Assembly (NCBI RefSeq): GCF_001613145.1
Contig: NZ_BDBU01000044.1
Location: forward strand, 62,001-126,000
Origin: Nocardia jejuensis NBRC 103114
GTDB taxonomy: Bacteria > Actinomycetota > Actinomycetes > Mycobacteriales > Mycobacteriaceae
DNA length: 64,000 nt
Direction of reading: 5' to 3'
A program made the position numbers and the translations under genes. The number at the start of each line of letters is the position of its first letter. The stretch's first letter is position 1. The notes beneath the pieces are model-generated. The model made no database searches. It worked only from the letters and a program-made list of their open reading frames with translations, and was not told the origin of the DNA. Positions 16,513 to 25,972 of the stretch are shown here, piece after piece.

Positions 16513-17811
16513 TCAGGACCGACGCAGGCGCTCCCGCAACGGTTTACGCCGCGTCGGATGCGACACCAGGCTGTCCACCGGCGCCGTCACCTCGTAGCGC
16601 CGGATGTACGCGCCGATGAAGGCCTGTGCGGTCGCGGTCACCGGTATCGCCAGCAACGCACCCGTTGCCCCGAACAGGGCCGCGCCCGCGAGCACCGCCC
16701 CGAAGGCCACCGCCGGATGCATGTCGAGGGTGGTGGCGGTGATGCGCGGTTGCAGCACGTAGTTCTCGAACTGCTGGTAGATCACGATGAACAGCAGAAT
16801 CCACAGGGCGTCACGGGGATCGCCGGTGAGCGCGACGATCACCGGCAGCGCGCCCGCCAGATAGGTGCCGACCGTCGGGATGAACTGCGACACCACACCC
16901 ACCCACAGGGCGAGCGCGAACGCCGACGGAATGCCGATCACCCGCATGGCCACGTAGTGCGCCAGGGTCGAGAAGAAGGCAAGCAGCGCACGGGAATACA
17001 GGTAGCCACCGGTCTTCTCCACCGCGATGTCCCAGGCGCGCAACACATGTTCCTGGCGCTTGGGCGGCAGCACCGAGCAGACCGCGTTGCGGAAGCGCGG
17101 CCCGTCGGCGGCGAAGTAGTAGGTGAACAGCAGCACGCCCAGGGCCTGGAACAGCACCCCGATCGCGGTGGTGCCGACGCCCCAGACGTCTCCGGCTCGT
17201 CCGACCAGCCAGGAGTCCAGCTTCGAACTCCACTCCGAGGTCCGCGCCGTGACGTCGGTGACCGAGAGTTCGGTGTGGAAGGTCGAATTGATCCAGGTGA
17301 CGAGATCCTCGGCGCTGTGCGGGGCGTTCTTGACCAGCGTGGTGACCTGATCGACCACCAATTCGCCCATGGTCCAGCCGAATCCGACCAGCACCCCGAC
17401 CACCGACAGGAACACCAGCCCGGTCGCCGGGCCACGCTTCCAGCCCCGCGCCGCCAGCCAGTTGACCGCCGGTTCGATGGCGAATGCCAGGAACAGCGAC
17501 ACCACCAGCACGGTCAGCAGCGATTGCAGCTTGGTCAACGCCCAGAATGTGACCACGATCCCGGCCACCGTGGCCGCCGCGAGCAGATAGGCGCGCGGCA
17601 GCCACGGCGGGATCGAGACCGAAATCCGATGGGGCTCATCGTCATCGTCGTCGGCTGAGCGCTGCCGGGGTCGAGGGCGACGGCCTTCGGACGGCTCCGC
17701 GGGCGCCGACGGCTCGCCGCCGGATGCGCGAGCCGTCGCGGCCGGTTCGCGATCGGCATCGCCGGACTCGGGCTCGGAGGAAGCGGGCGGGCGGTTGTCG
17801 TTCTCGGACAC
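16513..17811 (-). CDS. AI-2E family transporter/permease
   Basis: A 432-residue membrane protein of the AI-2E exporter family (formerly UPF0118/DUF20). Residues 1-65 are acidic, Pro/Ser-rich and probably cytosolic (ending in DDDDDEPHR). About eight membrane segments follow, beginning with YLLAAATVAGIVVTFWAL near residue 73 and LLTVLVVSLFLAFAIEPAVN near 92. The conserved C-terminal block SQFIPTVGTYLAG, FIVIYQQFENYVLQPRI and HPAVAFGAVLAGAALFGATG is typical. GTG 17811 is the chosen start; upstream frame sequence belongs to other genes. The substrate is unknown; family members export diverse small molecules or ions. It lies 65 bp downstream of the AdhC-like gene on the same strand. Confidence 0.87.
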   Translation of the reverse strand: MSENDNRPPASSEPESGDADREPAATARASGGEPSAPAEPSEGRRPRPRQRSADDDDDEPHRISVSIPPWLPRAYLLAAATVAGIVVTFWALTKLQSLLTVLVVSLFLAFAIEPAVNWLAARGWKRGPATGLVFLSVVGVLVGFGWTMGELVVDQVTTLVKNAPHSAEDLVTWINSTFHTELSVTDVTARTSEWSSKLDSWLVGRAGDVWGVGTTAIGVLFQALGVLLFTYYFAADGPRFRNAVCSVLPPKRQEHVLRAWDIAVEKTGGYLYSRALLAFFSTLAHYVAMRVIGIPSAFALALWVGVVSQFIPTVGTYLAGALPVIVALTGDPRDALWILLFIVIYQQFENYVLQPRITATTLDMHPAVAFGAVLAGAALFGATGALLAIPVTATAQAFIGAYIRRYEVTAPVDSLVSHPTRRKPLRERLRRS

Positions 17812-17876
17812 ACGGTCAACGTAGCCGCGCCGCCGCCTCTGCCGTGGGACGCGGTGAGGAACCCGCGTGCGAGGTG

Positions 17877-18929
17877 CTAGATGGTCGCCGCGTCGATGAC
17901 GAAGCGGTAGCGCACATCGCTGGCCACGACGCGGTCGTACGCCTCGTCGATGCGGTCGGCGGAGATGAGTTCGATCTCCGCGCCGATGCCGTGCTCGGCG
18001 CAGAAGTTCAGCATCTCCTGAGTCTGCGCGATGCCGCCGATCATGGAACCCGACAGTGAACGCCGGTAGCCCGCGAGGGTGAACGGCTTGACCGACAGCG
18101 GGTTCTCGGGCAGACCCAGGATGACCAGGGTGCCGTCCAGCGCCAGCAGCTTCATGTAGTCGTCGATCGGCAGATCGGCGGAGACGGTGTTGATGATCAG
18201 ATCGAATCGGCTGCGCAGTCCGCGGAAGGTCTGCCGGTCCCCGGTCGCGTAGTAGTGGTGCGCGCCGAAGCGCTTGCCGTCCTCCTGCTTGGACAGCGAA
18301 TGACTCAGCACGGTGACCTCCGCGCCCATGGCGGCGGCGATCTTCACGCCCACGTGCCCGAGACCGCCCATGCCGATGATGGCGACCCGCTTGCCCGGTC
18401 CGGCGTTCCAGTGCCGCAGCGGCGAGAACAGGGTGACGCCCGCGCACAGCAGCGGCGCGGCCTCGTCCAGGCCGATGCCCTCGGGAATCGACAGCACGAA
18501 GCCCTCGGTCACCACGACCTGCGTGGAGTAGCCGCCCAGCGTGTACCCGCCGGCCTGCGTCTGCGGCGAGACCTTCCCGTTGTAGGTCATGGTGTTGCCG
18601 GGGACGCAGTACTGCTCCTCCCCGGCCAGGCAGGCTTCGCACTCACCACACGAGTCGACCATGCAGCCCACGCCCACCCGGTCGCCGACCTGGTGCTTGG
18701 TGACGGCCGAGCCGACCGCCGCGACCAGGCCCGCGATCTCGTGGCCCGGCACGCACGGGTAGCGGGTGCCGCCCCATTCGTCGCGGGCGGTGTGGATGTC
18801 GGAGTGGCAGATGCCCGCGTACTTCACATCGATCAGCACATCGTGGGGGCCGAGTTCGCGACGTTCGATGGCGAGCTTCTCGAATCGGCCATCGGGCGCG
18901 GAGACGGCATAGGCGGCAGCAGTGCTCAT
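17877..18929 (-). CDS. Zinc-dependent NADP alcohol dehydrogenase (AdhC/YahK type)
   Basis: A cytosolic medium-chain dehydrogenase of 350 residues reducing aldehydes or oxidising alcohols. Catalytic zinc ligands appear in YAGICHSDIH (Cys near 41) and PGHEIAG (His near 63). The structural zinc site is the four-Cys cluster in CGECEACLAGEEQYC near residues 94-108. The Rossmann motif GMGGLGHVGVKIAAAMGA starts near residue 191. The protein resembles M. tuberculosis AdhC (Rv3045) and broad-specificity cinnamyl-alcohol-type dehydrogenases. ATG 18929 gives the usual N-terminus. It diverges from the ZIP transporter with a 107-bp gap. Confidence 0.9.
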   Translation of the reverse strand: MSTAAAYAVSAPDGRFEKLAIERRELGPHDVLIDVKYAGICHSDIHTARDEWGGTRYPCVPGHEIAGLVAAVGSAVTKHQVGDRVGVGCMVDSCGECEACLAGEEQYCVPGNTMTYNGKVSPQTQAGGYTLGGYSTQVVVTEGFVLSIPEGIGLDEAAPLLCAGVTLFSPLRHWNAGPGKRVAIIGMGGLGHVGVKIAAAMGAEVTVLSHSLSKQEDGKRFGAHHYYATGDRQTFRGLRSRFDLIINTVSADLPIDDYMKLLALDGTLVILGLPENPLSVKPFTLAGYRRSLSGSMIGGIAQTQEMLNFCAEHGIGAEIELISADRIDEAYDRVVASDVRYRFVIDAATI

Positions 18930-19036
18930 GCCTACATGCCTACCTGCGCATGCCGCGATTCACCAAGGATTCGTCCTGAACATCACGGTCGGCGCGGCGA
19001 GCCGATCAATCGGAGATACATCGGCATGCTGGGGCG

Positions 19037-19768
19037 ATGGCGATCCTGCTGGCCCTGGTGTCGATGTGCTCGACCTTCATAGGCGGGCTGGTCGCGGACC
19101 GGATCGGCGATCGCAAACGGCTGGTGCTCGGGCTGGCCGCCGGCGTCATGCTCGGCGTGGTTGCCTTCGATCTGATGCCCGAGGCGCTCGAACAGGACGA
19201 CCGGATCGCGCTCGGCGTCCCGGTGCCGCTGCTGGCCGCGGTGGTCGGCTTCTTCACCGTTCACGTCATCGAGAAGACGATGGCGCTGCACACCGGCCAC
19301 GAGGACGAATTCGGCGCCCACCACCACGATTTCGCGTCCGTCGGCCTGGTCGCGGCGGGCGGGCTGATCTTCCACAGCTTCCTGGACGGGCTCAGTATCG
19401 GCTTCGGTTTCCAGGCCGGCGCGGCGGTCGGCGCGGCCGTCGCGGTGGCGGTGATCAGCCATGACTTCGCCGATGGCTTCAACACCTTCACCATCACCAC
19501 GATGTACGGGAACGAGCGCAAACGCGGCCTGATCCTGCTCGCCGCCGATGCCGTCGCGCCGGTGCTCGGCGCGATCGTGGGCACCGTGCTCGAGGTGCCC
19601 GCGCAACTGGTCGGCATGTACCTCGGCTACTTCGCCGGGTTCCTGCTCTACCTGGCCACTGCGGACATCCTGCCCGAGGCGCACGCCGGGCGGCCGTCCA
19701 AATGGCCGCTGCTGTGCACCCTGGTGGGAGTGGGATTCATGTTGGCAGTTGCCGCGCTGAGTCACTGA
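19037..19768 (+). CDS. ZIP family metal transporter
   Basis: A 243-residue membrane protein predicted to import Zn(II) or a similar divalent metal. About seven hydrophobic segments are visible. His-rich loop residues occur in TGHEDEFGAHHHDFAS near residues 92-107. The metal-conducting motifs HSFLDGLSIG in the fourth helix region and ISHDFADGFNTF in the fifth are diagnostic of ZIP proteins. The ATG at 19037 is taken as start, although the ribosome-binding site (GGGGC) is weak. It stands alone between the divergent AdhC gene and the protease gene, so it may have a metal-responsive promoter, but no operator is evident. Confidence 0.85.
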   Translation: MAILLALVSMCSTFIGGLVADRIGDRKRLVLGLAAGVMLGVVAFDLMPEALEQDDRIALGVPVPLLAAVVGFFTVHVIEKTMALHTGHEDEFGAHHHDFASVGLVAAGGLIFHSFLDGLSIGFGFQAGAAVGAAVAVAVISHDFADGFNTFTITTMYGNERKRGLILLAADAVAPVLGAIVGTVLEVPAQLVGMYLGYFAGFLLYLATADILPEAHAGRPSKWPLLCTLVGVGFMLAVAALSH

Positions 19769-19832
19769 AACTGGTACACCCTTAGATACAGACGCTCGGG
19801 AGGTGACGGGCGAACGGCGGTCGGAGGAGTCC

Positions 19833-20981
19833 ATGGACGACGCGACAGGTCGGATCGACCCGGCGCCGGGTACCGGTCCCCACCCCGCCGTCGGCCGCGG
19901 TTCACCCTCGCGCGCGGGCCGCGCCCTGGTGCTGGTCGTGGTCGCGATGCTGGCGGTGGCCGGGTTTCTCGGATATCGCGGCGAGCTACCGCAATTCACG
20001 TTCGGCGAGCAGACCACCACCGCCACCCTGATCGGCCCGCCGCTCCCGCCGCTGGACGCCACGGTGGTCTCGCACGCGGTGGAACCGGCCCTGGTGAATA
20101 TCAACGCGAGCATCCGGCCCTACGGACTCGGCGCGGCCGGGTCCGGCATCGTGCTCACCGGCGACGGTCAGGTGCTCACCAGTCATCACGTGATCAAGGG
20201 CGCGGACACCGTCGCGGTCACCGATGTCGGCACCGGAGCCGTCTATCCCGCAACGGTTCTCGGCTACGACTCGGGTGCGGACATCGCGCTGATCGAACTG
20301 TCCGGCGCGAGCGGGCTGCCCGTCGCCGCGATCGGCAGCTCGGCCCCGCTGCGGATCGGCGACGATCTCCTGGCGATCGGCAACGCGGGCGGCACCGGTT
20401 CGCCCACCGCCGTCGGGGGCGCGGTCACCGCGCTGGACAGTGCCATCGTGGCCCGCAATTCGGCGGATCTGACCCGAAAGTCCCTGCACGGCTTGATCGA
20501 GGTGGGCGCGGCGGTCAGCGCGGGCCAATCCGGGGGAGCGCTGGTCAACCGCTACGGCGCGGTCGTCGGCGTGGTCACGGCCGCCTCCGGCGAACTGCAG
20601 AAGACGCTCGGCAAGGGGCCCGAGGGCTACGCGGTGCCGATCGACACCGCGATGAACGTGGTGCGCCAAATCCGTTCCGGCACACCGACGGACACCGTCC
20701 ACATCGGCCCGACCGCCACCCTCGGCATCCTCACCTCCGATGCCCGGCCCACCGGCGCGCGCATCGACGTGGCCATCTACGGCCAACCCGCCTACGCCGC
20801 CGGGCTGACCGACGGCGAGATCATCACCGCCATCGACGGACGGGTGATCACCAGTTCCCAGACCCTCAAATCCGCGCTCAACCTGCACAAGCCCGATGAC
20901 GCGGTACAGCTCGCGGTCATCGACCCGGGTGGGCTGCAGCGCGTGGTCACGGTGACTCTCACCGTCGGGCCGCCGAACTGA
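19833..20981 (+). CDS. Membrane-anchored HtrA-like (S1C) serine protease with PDZ domain
   Basis: An envelope protease of 382 residues. A single transmembrane anchor (ALVLVVVAMLAVAGFLGY) spans about residues 31-48, placing the protease outside the membrane. The catalytic triad reads His119 (TSHHVI), Asp150 (SGADIALI) and Ser233 (AGQSGGAL). The C-terminal region from about residue 285 forms a PDZ-like domain (PAYAAGLTDGEIITAIDGR). The start ATG follows GGAGGAG by 3 bases; an upstream in-frame start would lack a ribosome-binding site. It probably degrades misfolded exported proteins, and the neighbouring disulfide-forming pair makes an envelope quality-control theme. Confidence 0.88.
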   Translation: MDDATGRIDPAPGTGPHPAVGRGSPSRAGRALVLVVVAMLAVAGFLGYRGELPQFTFGEQTTTATLIGPPLPPLDATVVSHAVEPALVNINASIRPYGLGAAGSGIVLTGDGQVLTSHHVIKGADTVAVTDVGTGAVYPATVLGYDSGADIALIELSGASGLPVAAIGSSAPLRIGDDLLAIGNAGGTGSPTAVGGAVTALDSAIVARNSADLTRKSLHGLIEVGAAVSAGQSGGALVNRYGAVVGVVTAASGELQKTLGKGPEGYAVPIDTAMNVVRQIRSGTPTDTVHIGPTATLGILTSDARPTGARIDVAIYGQPAYAAGLTDGEIITAIDGRVITSSQTLKSALNLHKPDDAVQLAVIDPGGLQRVVTVTLTVGPPN

Positions 20982-20992
20982 TCCGAGACGGC

Positions 20993-21032
20993 GAAGGGGC
21001 GGTACCGAGTGTGAACTCGGTACCGCCCCTTC
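20993..21032. terminator. Bidirectional terminator between protease and VKOR genes
   Basis: An 18-bp perfect stem (GAAGGGGCGGTACCGAGT and complement) with a GTGA loop sits between two convergent stop codons. Confidence 0.75.
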
Positions 21033-21053
21033 GGGTTCCGGCTGAGCGCGGGC

Positions 21054-21620
21054 TCAGAGCTTGTCGCGCCAGTAATCCTGGAACTGGATGTAGACGATCA
21101 GGATCATGACCGCGTAGTAGACGGCCACCAGGGTCCAGCGCCATTCGACGATCACCTGGATCACGCCGCGGGACTTACCCCAGATCTGACCGGTCACGAT
21201 GGCCAGCAGGATCGGCGTGACCGCCCACACCACCATGCACCACGGGCACAGCGCGTGGATCCGGAAGACGGCCTGATAGAAGAGCCAGCCGATGAAGCCG
21301 ATGCCCAGCAGCAGACCGACCCACAGCCCACCCCAGATCCAGCGGGGGAAGGCGATTCCGGCCACCGCAAGCACACCGAGCGTCACCACGACCGAGAAGC
21401 CGACCACGCCGATGATCGGATTCGGAAAACCGAAGGCGGCGGCCTGATCCGACTGCATGACGGTCGTGCAGGCGACGACCTGATCGATGCTGCACAGCGG
21501 TTTGAAACCGGGATCGGTGAACAGCTTGAACTTGTCGATCAGGAGCGTCACCGACGCGCCCCAGCCGATCAGCCCGCACAGCAGCACGGGCCACGCGGAC
21601 CGGGGCGGTGCCGCGACCAT
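21054..21620 (-). CDS. VKOR family disulfide-forming membrane protein
   Basis: A vitamin-K-epoxide-reductase homologue that reoxidises a periplasmic-side DsbA using menaquinone, the actinobacterial replacement for DsbB (M. tuberculosis Rv2968c). The 188-residue protein has the loop Cys pair in CSIDQVVAC (about residues 43 and 51) and the redox CPWC motif near 125-128, with about five membrane segments. The ATG at 21620 overlaps the stop of the DsbA gene (TGATG); a GTG one codon earlier is also possible. The pair is therefore co-translated. Export-pathway cofactor regeneration is inferred from family and gene order. Confidence 0.93.
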   Translation of the reverse strand: MVAAPPRSAWPVLLCGLIGWGASVTLLIDKFKLFTDPGFKPLCSIDQVVACTTVMQSDQAAAFGFPNPIIGVVGFSVVVTLGVLAVAGIAFPRWIWGGLWVGLLLGIGFIGWLFYQAVFRIHALCPWCMVVWAVTPILLAIVTGQIWGKSRGVIQVIVEWRWTLVAVYYAVMILIVYIQFQDYWRDKL

Positions 21621-22417
21621 CACTTGGCCGCGGCCTCGATCGCCGAGGTGATCCCGTCCTGGGTCATCAGGACCTTCGGATCCTGGATCTGGGTACCGTT
21701 CAGGTACACCGACGGGGTCGACTTGATACCGGTCGCGAAGACGGCCTTGGTCTCGTCGGTGACGAAGGACGCGTACTTGTTGTCCCGGATGCCCTGTGCG
21801 ACAGCGGGATCGGTGTATCCGGCGTCGGTGGCGATCTGGATCAACTGATCATCGGTCATGCCGTTCGCGCCCTCGGCGGGCTGCTTGTCGAACATGACGC
21901 CCAGCCACTGCTGGAACTTCGACGGATCCGAGGCCGCCACCACGTAGGCGGCGTTCGCGGCCCGTGAGGAGTACTGGTTGCCGTTGGAGGCGCGGTCCAG
22001 GAACGAGATGATGTTGTACTCGATCGAGGCGGAACCGTCCTGCGCGGCCTTGCCCAGCGCGGCGGAATTCGCGTGCTCGAACATCTGGCAGGCCGGGCAC
22101 TGCAGGTCGGCCACGACCTGGACCCGAGCCTTGGCGTCGGGGTTGCCGATGCGGATCGCACCACCCTCGGTGAGATTGGGCGGGGTCGCGCCGTCGTGCG
22201 CCAGGACCGGGGCGAACGCGCCGGACCCCGACCCGGTCGCGGAGGAGTCCTTGTCGGACTTGCGCATCGCCAGACCGATACCGATCGCCGCGACCAGACC
22301 CACCAGCACGACGGCGACGCCGACCTGGATGAGGATCTTCCGGTTGCGGTCGGCCCGCTCGGCCTTGGCCAGCGGATTCTTACGGTCACCCGGTTTGTTG
22401 CTCACGTGCGCGCTCAC
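21620..22417 (-). CDS. Membrane-tethered DsbA-like thiol oxidoreductase
   Basis: A predicted disulfide-bond-forming protein on the outer face of the membrane (compare Rv2969c). A cytosolic N-terminus rich in Lys/Arg is followed by one transmembrane helix (ILIQVGVAVVLVGLVAAIGI, about residues 28-47). The thioredoxin-like domain has the active site CPAC at about residues 107-110 and a cis-Pro loop TPSVYLNG near the C-terminus. GTG 22417 is chosen because GGAAGG precedes it by four bases; in-frame GTGs at 22435 and 22405 are alternatives. Overlap with the VKOR gene shows a dedicated redox pair. Confidence 0.9.
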   Translation of the reverse strand: MSAHVSNKPGDRKNPLAKAERADRNRKILIQVGVAVVLVGLVAAIGIGLAMRKSDKDSSATGSGSGAFAPVLAHDGATPPNLTEGGAIRIGNPDAKARVQVVADLQCPACQMFEHANSAALGKAAQDGSASIEYNIISFLDRASNGNQYSSRAANAAYVVAASDPSKFQQWLGVMFDKQPAEGANGMTDDQLIQIATDAGYTDPAVAQGIRDNKYASFVTDETKAVFATGIKSTPSVYLNGTQIQDPKVLMTQDGITSAIEAAAK

Positions 22418-22541
22418 CACGCCTTCCGTAGTCACGAATCGTCGGGTTCATCTTCGCCCGCGAACCTGAGAGATTCCTTGCAGAACCATACGAGCCGCCA
22501 CCCGTGTCCCGATGACGTGGGATATTCGCCGGACGGCGGGC

Positions 22542-23393
22542 TCACCCCTTGGTGAGACGCTTCTTCTGTTCCTCGACGTCGAAATCCGCGGGCGGCCAAT
22601 CCAGTTTCAGGCCGTGCAGCGCGTCGATCAGCAATTCGGTGACCGCGAGGCGCGCGTACCACTTGGAATCGCACGGCAGCACGTGCCAGGGCGCGTACTC
22701 GGTGTTCGTGCGATCCAGAACCGCCTGGTACGCCTCCTGATAGGCGGGCCAGTACGCGCGCTCGTCGATATCGGCCGGATTGAACTTCCAGAACTTGTCC
22801 GGCCGTTCCAGCCGCTGCATGAGCCGCTTCTTCTGCTCGTCCAGCGAGACGAACATGGCCACCTTCACGATGGTGGTGCCGTCGTCGACCAGCTTGCGCT
22901 CGAACTTGTTGATCTCGTCGTATCGCTTGCCCCACACCTCGGGCGCGACCAATTCGTGCACCCGGACCACCAGCACGTCCTCGTAGTGCGAGCGATCGAA
23001 CACCCCGATGTGTCCCGGCCGCGGCAACTGCCGGCGGATACGCCACAGGAAGTGGTGCTTCTTCTCCTCGGCGGTCGGCACACCGAAGGACGCGTGATCC
23101 ACGCCCTGCGGGTCGACCGAGCCGATCACGTGCCGGACGATGCCGCCCTTGCCCGCCGTGTCCATACCCTGCAACACCAGCAGCACGCTGCGGTTGTCGC
23201 CGGTGCGGCCGTTGGCGAACAATTTCTCCTGCAGATCCGACAGCACCACGCTGCGTTCGGCGAGCAGGGCCTCCCCGGCGCGCTTGTCGCCCTTGAAACC
23301 CGGGGTGGCCGATGTGTTCAGATCGCTGACCTGCACGCCGTCGGCCCGAAGAACCTTGGAGGCTGGTTTGGACCAGGATGTCGCCTTTGCCAT
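22542..23393 (-). CDS. Polyphosphate kinase 2 family protein
   Basis: PPK2-family enzymes transfer phosphate between polyphosphate and nucleotides. The 283-residue protein has the Walker-A-like LVLQGMDTAGKGGIVRHV near residues 72-89, the lid segment with paired basic residues (HHFLWRIRRQLPRPGHIGVF), and the Walker-B-like FDRSHYEDVLVVRVHELV near 131-148. A conserved AYWPAYQEAYQAVLDRT segment follows. Length and single domain suit a class I or III PPK2 acting on ADP or AMP; which cannot be told by eye. It is a separate minus-strand gene about 106 bp upstream of dsbA, with no clear terminator between. Confidence 0.88.
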   Translation of the reverse strand: MAKATSWSKPASKVLRADGVQVSDLNTSATPGFKGDKRAGEALLAERSVVLSDLQEKLFANGRTGDNRSVLLVLQGMDTAGKGGIVRHVIGSVDPQGVDHASFGVPTAEEKKHHFLWRIRRQLPRPGHIGVFDRSHYEDVLVVRVHELVAPEVWGKRYDEINKFERKLVDDGTTIVKVAMFVSLDEQKKRLMQRLERPDKFWKFNPADIDERAYWPAYQEAYQAVLDRTNTEYAPWHVLPCDSKWYARLAVTELLIDALHGLKLDWPPADFDVEEQKKRLTKG

Positions 23394-23521
23394 TCACCAT
23401 GCCTAACACGCAGCGCGGTGCGTGTCAGTAGCCTCGCCGAATCCGGTGTCGACCGGCGCGCCGAATTCACACGACGACCGCCGCGCCAACAGTGGGCGAA
23501 CACTCGGTATCTCGGTGTGTC

Positions 23522-24217
23522 TCACACTCGGGCGAGTCGAACCAGGTGGTCGGCCAGCTCCTCGTCGGTCACCGGGGTCAGGGTCAGATCCGTCGCGGTG
23601 GTGAGCAGATAGCGGCCATCGCCGGAGAAGTCCATCCAGGTGCGATGGCGGGTCGGCGGGGACAGCGGATTGGCGGGTTCGACCGTGACGGTGATGAATC
23701 CGCGCCCGTCCACCGGATCACGCAGTTTGCGGCGGAAGCGATCAGCCTCGTCGCTGTCGTGCTCGACGGCCTGCTGTGCGTCCGGATCCAGCACCGAGCG
23801 CTGCGGTTCCCGCATCGGCGCGAGCTGCCCGCGCGGCGCGGAGCCGATCACCTCCACCAGCTCGCGGCCGAGTTGGTCTGCGGGACAAAGAGATACGGTC
23901 ACAGACTCCGGCGTCGCCACCAGGATTCCGGTGCGCTGCTGCGCCACCGCCGCGAAGGCCAGGATCCGGCGCGGCCCGGGTTCGGCGGTCCGCTGCCCGT
24001 ACAGGGTCACCGTCGTCGCGTCGGTGCGGGCACACAGGGAAAGTGCGGCCGCAAGTTCCGGGTCTGTGCGTCGCAGAAACCGGTGGCTCGAACGTGGTGC
24101 GGCGCTGGGATTCTCCACCGCGTGCCCGATCGTGTCGAGCGGATACGGGCGGCGTTCCAGATCGGTTTCACGGGTCCAGACCAGCGTGAACTCTTCCGGG
24201 GTCAGGATCCATTTCAA
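23522..24217 (-). CDS. EspG-like ESX secretion-associated protein
   Basis: EspG proteins are cytosolic chaperones that bind PE/PPE-type substrates of type VII (ESX) secretion. The 231-residue product opens with LKWILTPEEFTLVWTRETDLERRPYPL in broken form: W-x-L-x-x-x-E-F-x-x-x-W, then RRPYPL, the family's N-terminal pattern. The C-terminal half has TWMDFSGDGRYLLTT and a helical tail. The start is read as TTG 24217, with AGAAAGGGGGG upstream; an ATG at 24322 would add 35 Arg-rich residues without family resemblance. No ESX component or PPE gene is adjacent, so this is an orphan copy. Confidence in the family is moderate. Confidence 0.68.
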   Translation of the reverse strand: MKWILTPEEFTLVWTRETDLERRPYPLDTIGHAVENPSAAPRSSHRFLRRTDPELAAALSLCARTDATTVTLYGQRTAEPGPRRILAFAAVAQQRTGILVATPESVTVSLCPADQLGRELVEVIGSAPRGQLAPMREPQRSVLDPDAQQAVEHDSDEADRFRRKLRDPVDGRGFITVTVEPANPLSPPTRHRTWMDFSGDGRYLLTTATDLTLTPVTDEELADHLVRLARV

Positions 24218-24430
24218 CTGGCCGACCCCCCTTTCTCGGGTACGACCCTCCGTCCCGTTGGCGACCCTACCGGAGAGTTTCTGCGGGTGCCGCCTGTGTC
24301 GGAACGCCGCGAAATGTGACATGCCGCACGGTATGGTTCCTGATCGCGGTGTGCGATCATCCCATTCTGGTCGATCGACCAAGCGTCATGGGTGGTTGCG
24401 CCGCAATTCGACGGCCGGAGGAGAGAGACA

Positions 24431-25972
24431 GTGCGTTCGGCTATCACGGGGACGACGCGCGGCCGACTGCGCTCGCGAGCCGCACGGCTGCTCGCCATCG
24501 GGCTGCTCACCGCCGCCGGCTGTGCGATCCCTACCACCGCCGGTGCCGGAATCGCTACCGCCGCACCGGTTCCCTCGCTGCCGGGGACGAGCCCCGACTT
24601 CCTCGGGGCACCCGCGACCGCGCAACCGATCACCGGCGTGCCCGCGATCCCGCGCCACCCGGGACTCGCCGCCAACGGCGACTCCGGCATCCACGGCGAC
24701 GGCTGGATGAGCGACACCTACACCCGGCCCGGGCCGCTCGGGCACGACACCCGAGTCGACTCGCTGCTGCTGGCCAGTGAATGCGGGTCCATCGCCTTCG
24801 ACCGCGCCGGACGCATCGTCGCCACCTGCCCGGGCCTGAATCCCGGTCTGTACCTGATAGATCCGGCCGCCATGCGGGTGCTGGGGCGCTATCCGCTGCC
24901 CGGTCGCGCACCCGGTGCGTTCCTGCAACCCGGAGCCTTCTCCAACTTCGGCGGCGGCGCGTACTTCTACCTCGACGGCCAGGACCGCGCGGTGGTCGGC
25001 GCGAACACCGGACACGTCATGGTGCTCGCGGAGAACCCCGCCGCGGACGGTTTCACCCTCGAGCGCGAGTACGACCTGACCGGCGTGCTGCGGGAGGGCG
25101 AGAGTCTCAATTCGGTGCTGCCGGACTCGCACGGACGACTGTGGTTCGTGGCGAAGCACAACGGCGTTGTCGGCACGATAGACCCGGAAACCGGTGCGAT
25201 ACAGGTGATCCGGCTCGGCGACGGCGCGGACGGAGAGATCGAGAACTCGTTCGCGGTCGGTGCGGACGGCGCGGTCTACATCGCCACGAACCGGGAAATG
25301 CTGCGCTTGGACGCCGGTCCAGGCGGCGAACCCCGCGTCACCTGGCGCACCACCTACGCCAACAGCGGGCAGACCAAACCCGGACAGGTCGACGACGGCA
25401 CCGGCACCACGCCGACCCTGCTGCCCGGCGGCTACGTCGCCATCACCGACAACGCCGATCCGATGAACGTGGTCGTCTACCGCACCGATCCGGCCGCCGC
25501 GCGTCGCGAGGTGTGCTCGGTGCCGGTCTTCGCGAAAGGCGCGGGCAATACCGAGAATTCGCTTATCGGCGCGGGCAACTCGCTGATCGTCGAGAACAAC
25601 TACGGTTACTCCGGGCCCGAGGCCACCCTCGGCGGTCGTACCACCACGCCGGGTTTCGCCCGCGTGGACATCGACGACGACGGCGCCGGCTGCCACCTGG
25701 TCTGGAGCAACACCAGCGTGGCCGCACCCAGCGTGGTGGCCAAGCTGTCGCTGGCGAACGGCCTGATCTACACGTACACGAAGGGTTCGGACGCCACCGA
25801 TCCCTGGTACTGGACCACTCTGGACTTCCGCACCGGAAACCTGGTGTGGCAGCGCAGGTCCGGCTCCGGCCCGCTCTACAACAACAACTACGCGGGCCTG
25901 GCGCTCGGTCCGGACGGTGCGGCGTACCTCGGCGTACTCGGCGGGCTGATCTCGCTGCGCGACGGCGGATAA
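24431..25972 (+). CDS. Secreted protein, probable beta-propeller fold
   Basis: A 513-residue exported protein of unrecognised function. An N-terminal signal sequence with an Arg-rich start, hydrophobic LLAIGLLTAAGC and an Ala-rich cleavage region ends near residue 50; the CAIP after it is not a convincing lipobox. The mature part has repeated blade-like segments such as DRAGRIVATCPG, DSHGRLWFVAKHNGVVGTIDPETG, GADGAVYIATNREMLRLD and GPDGAAYLGVLGGLISL, suggesting a PQQ-like or SMP-30-like beta-propeller. GTG 24431 follows GGAGGAGAGAGACA. It diverges from the EspG-like gene. A sugar or lipid ligand is possible but unsupported. Confidence 0.7.
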   Translation: MRSAITGTTRGRLRSRAARLLAIGLLTAAGCAIPTTAGAGIATAAPVPSLPGTSPDFLGAPATAQPITGVPAIPRHPGLAANGDSGIHGDGWMSDTYTRPGPLGHDTRVDSLLLASECGSIAFDRAGRIVATCPGLNPGLYLIDPAAMRVLGRYPLPGRAPGAFLQPGAFSNFGGGAYFYLDGQDRAVVGANTGHVMVLAENPAADGFTLEREYDLTGVLREGESLNSVLPDSHGRLWFVAKHNGVVGTIDPETGAIQVIRLGDGADGEIENSFAVGADGAVYIATNREMLRLDAGPGGEPRVTWRTTYANSGQTKPGQVDDGTGTTPTLLPGGYVAITDNADPMNVVVYRTDPAAARREVCSVPVFAKGAGNTENSLIGAGNSLIVENNYGYSGPEATLGGRTTTPGFARVDIDDDGAGCHLVWSNTSVAAPSVVAKLSLANGLIYTYTKGSDATDPWYWTTLDFRTGNLVWQRRSGSGPLYNNNYAGLALGPDGAAYLGVLGGLISLRDGG

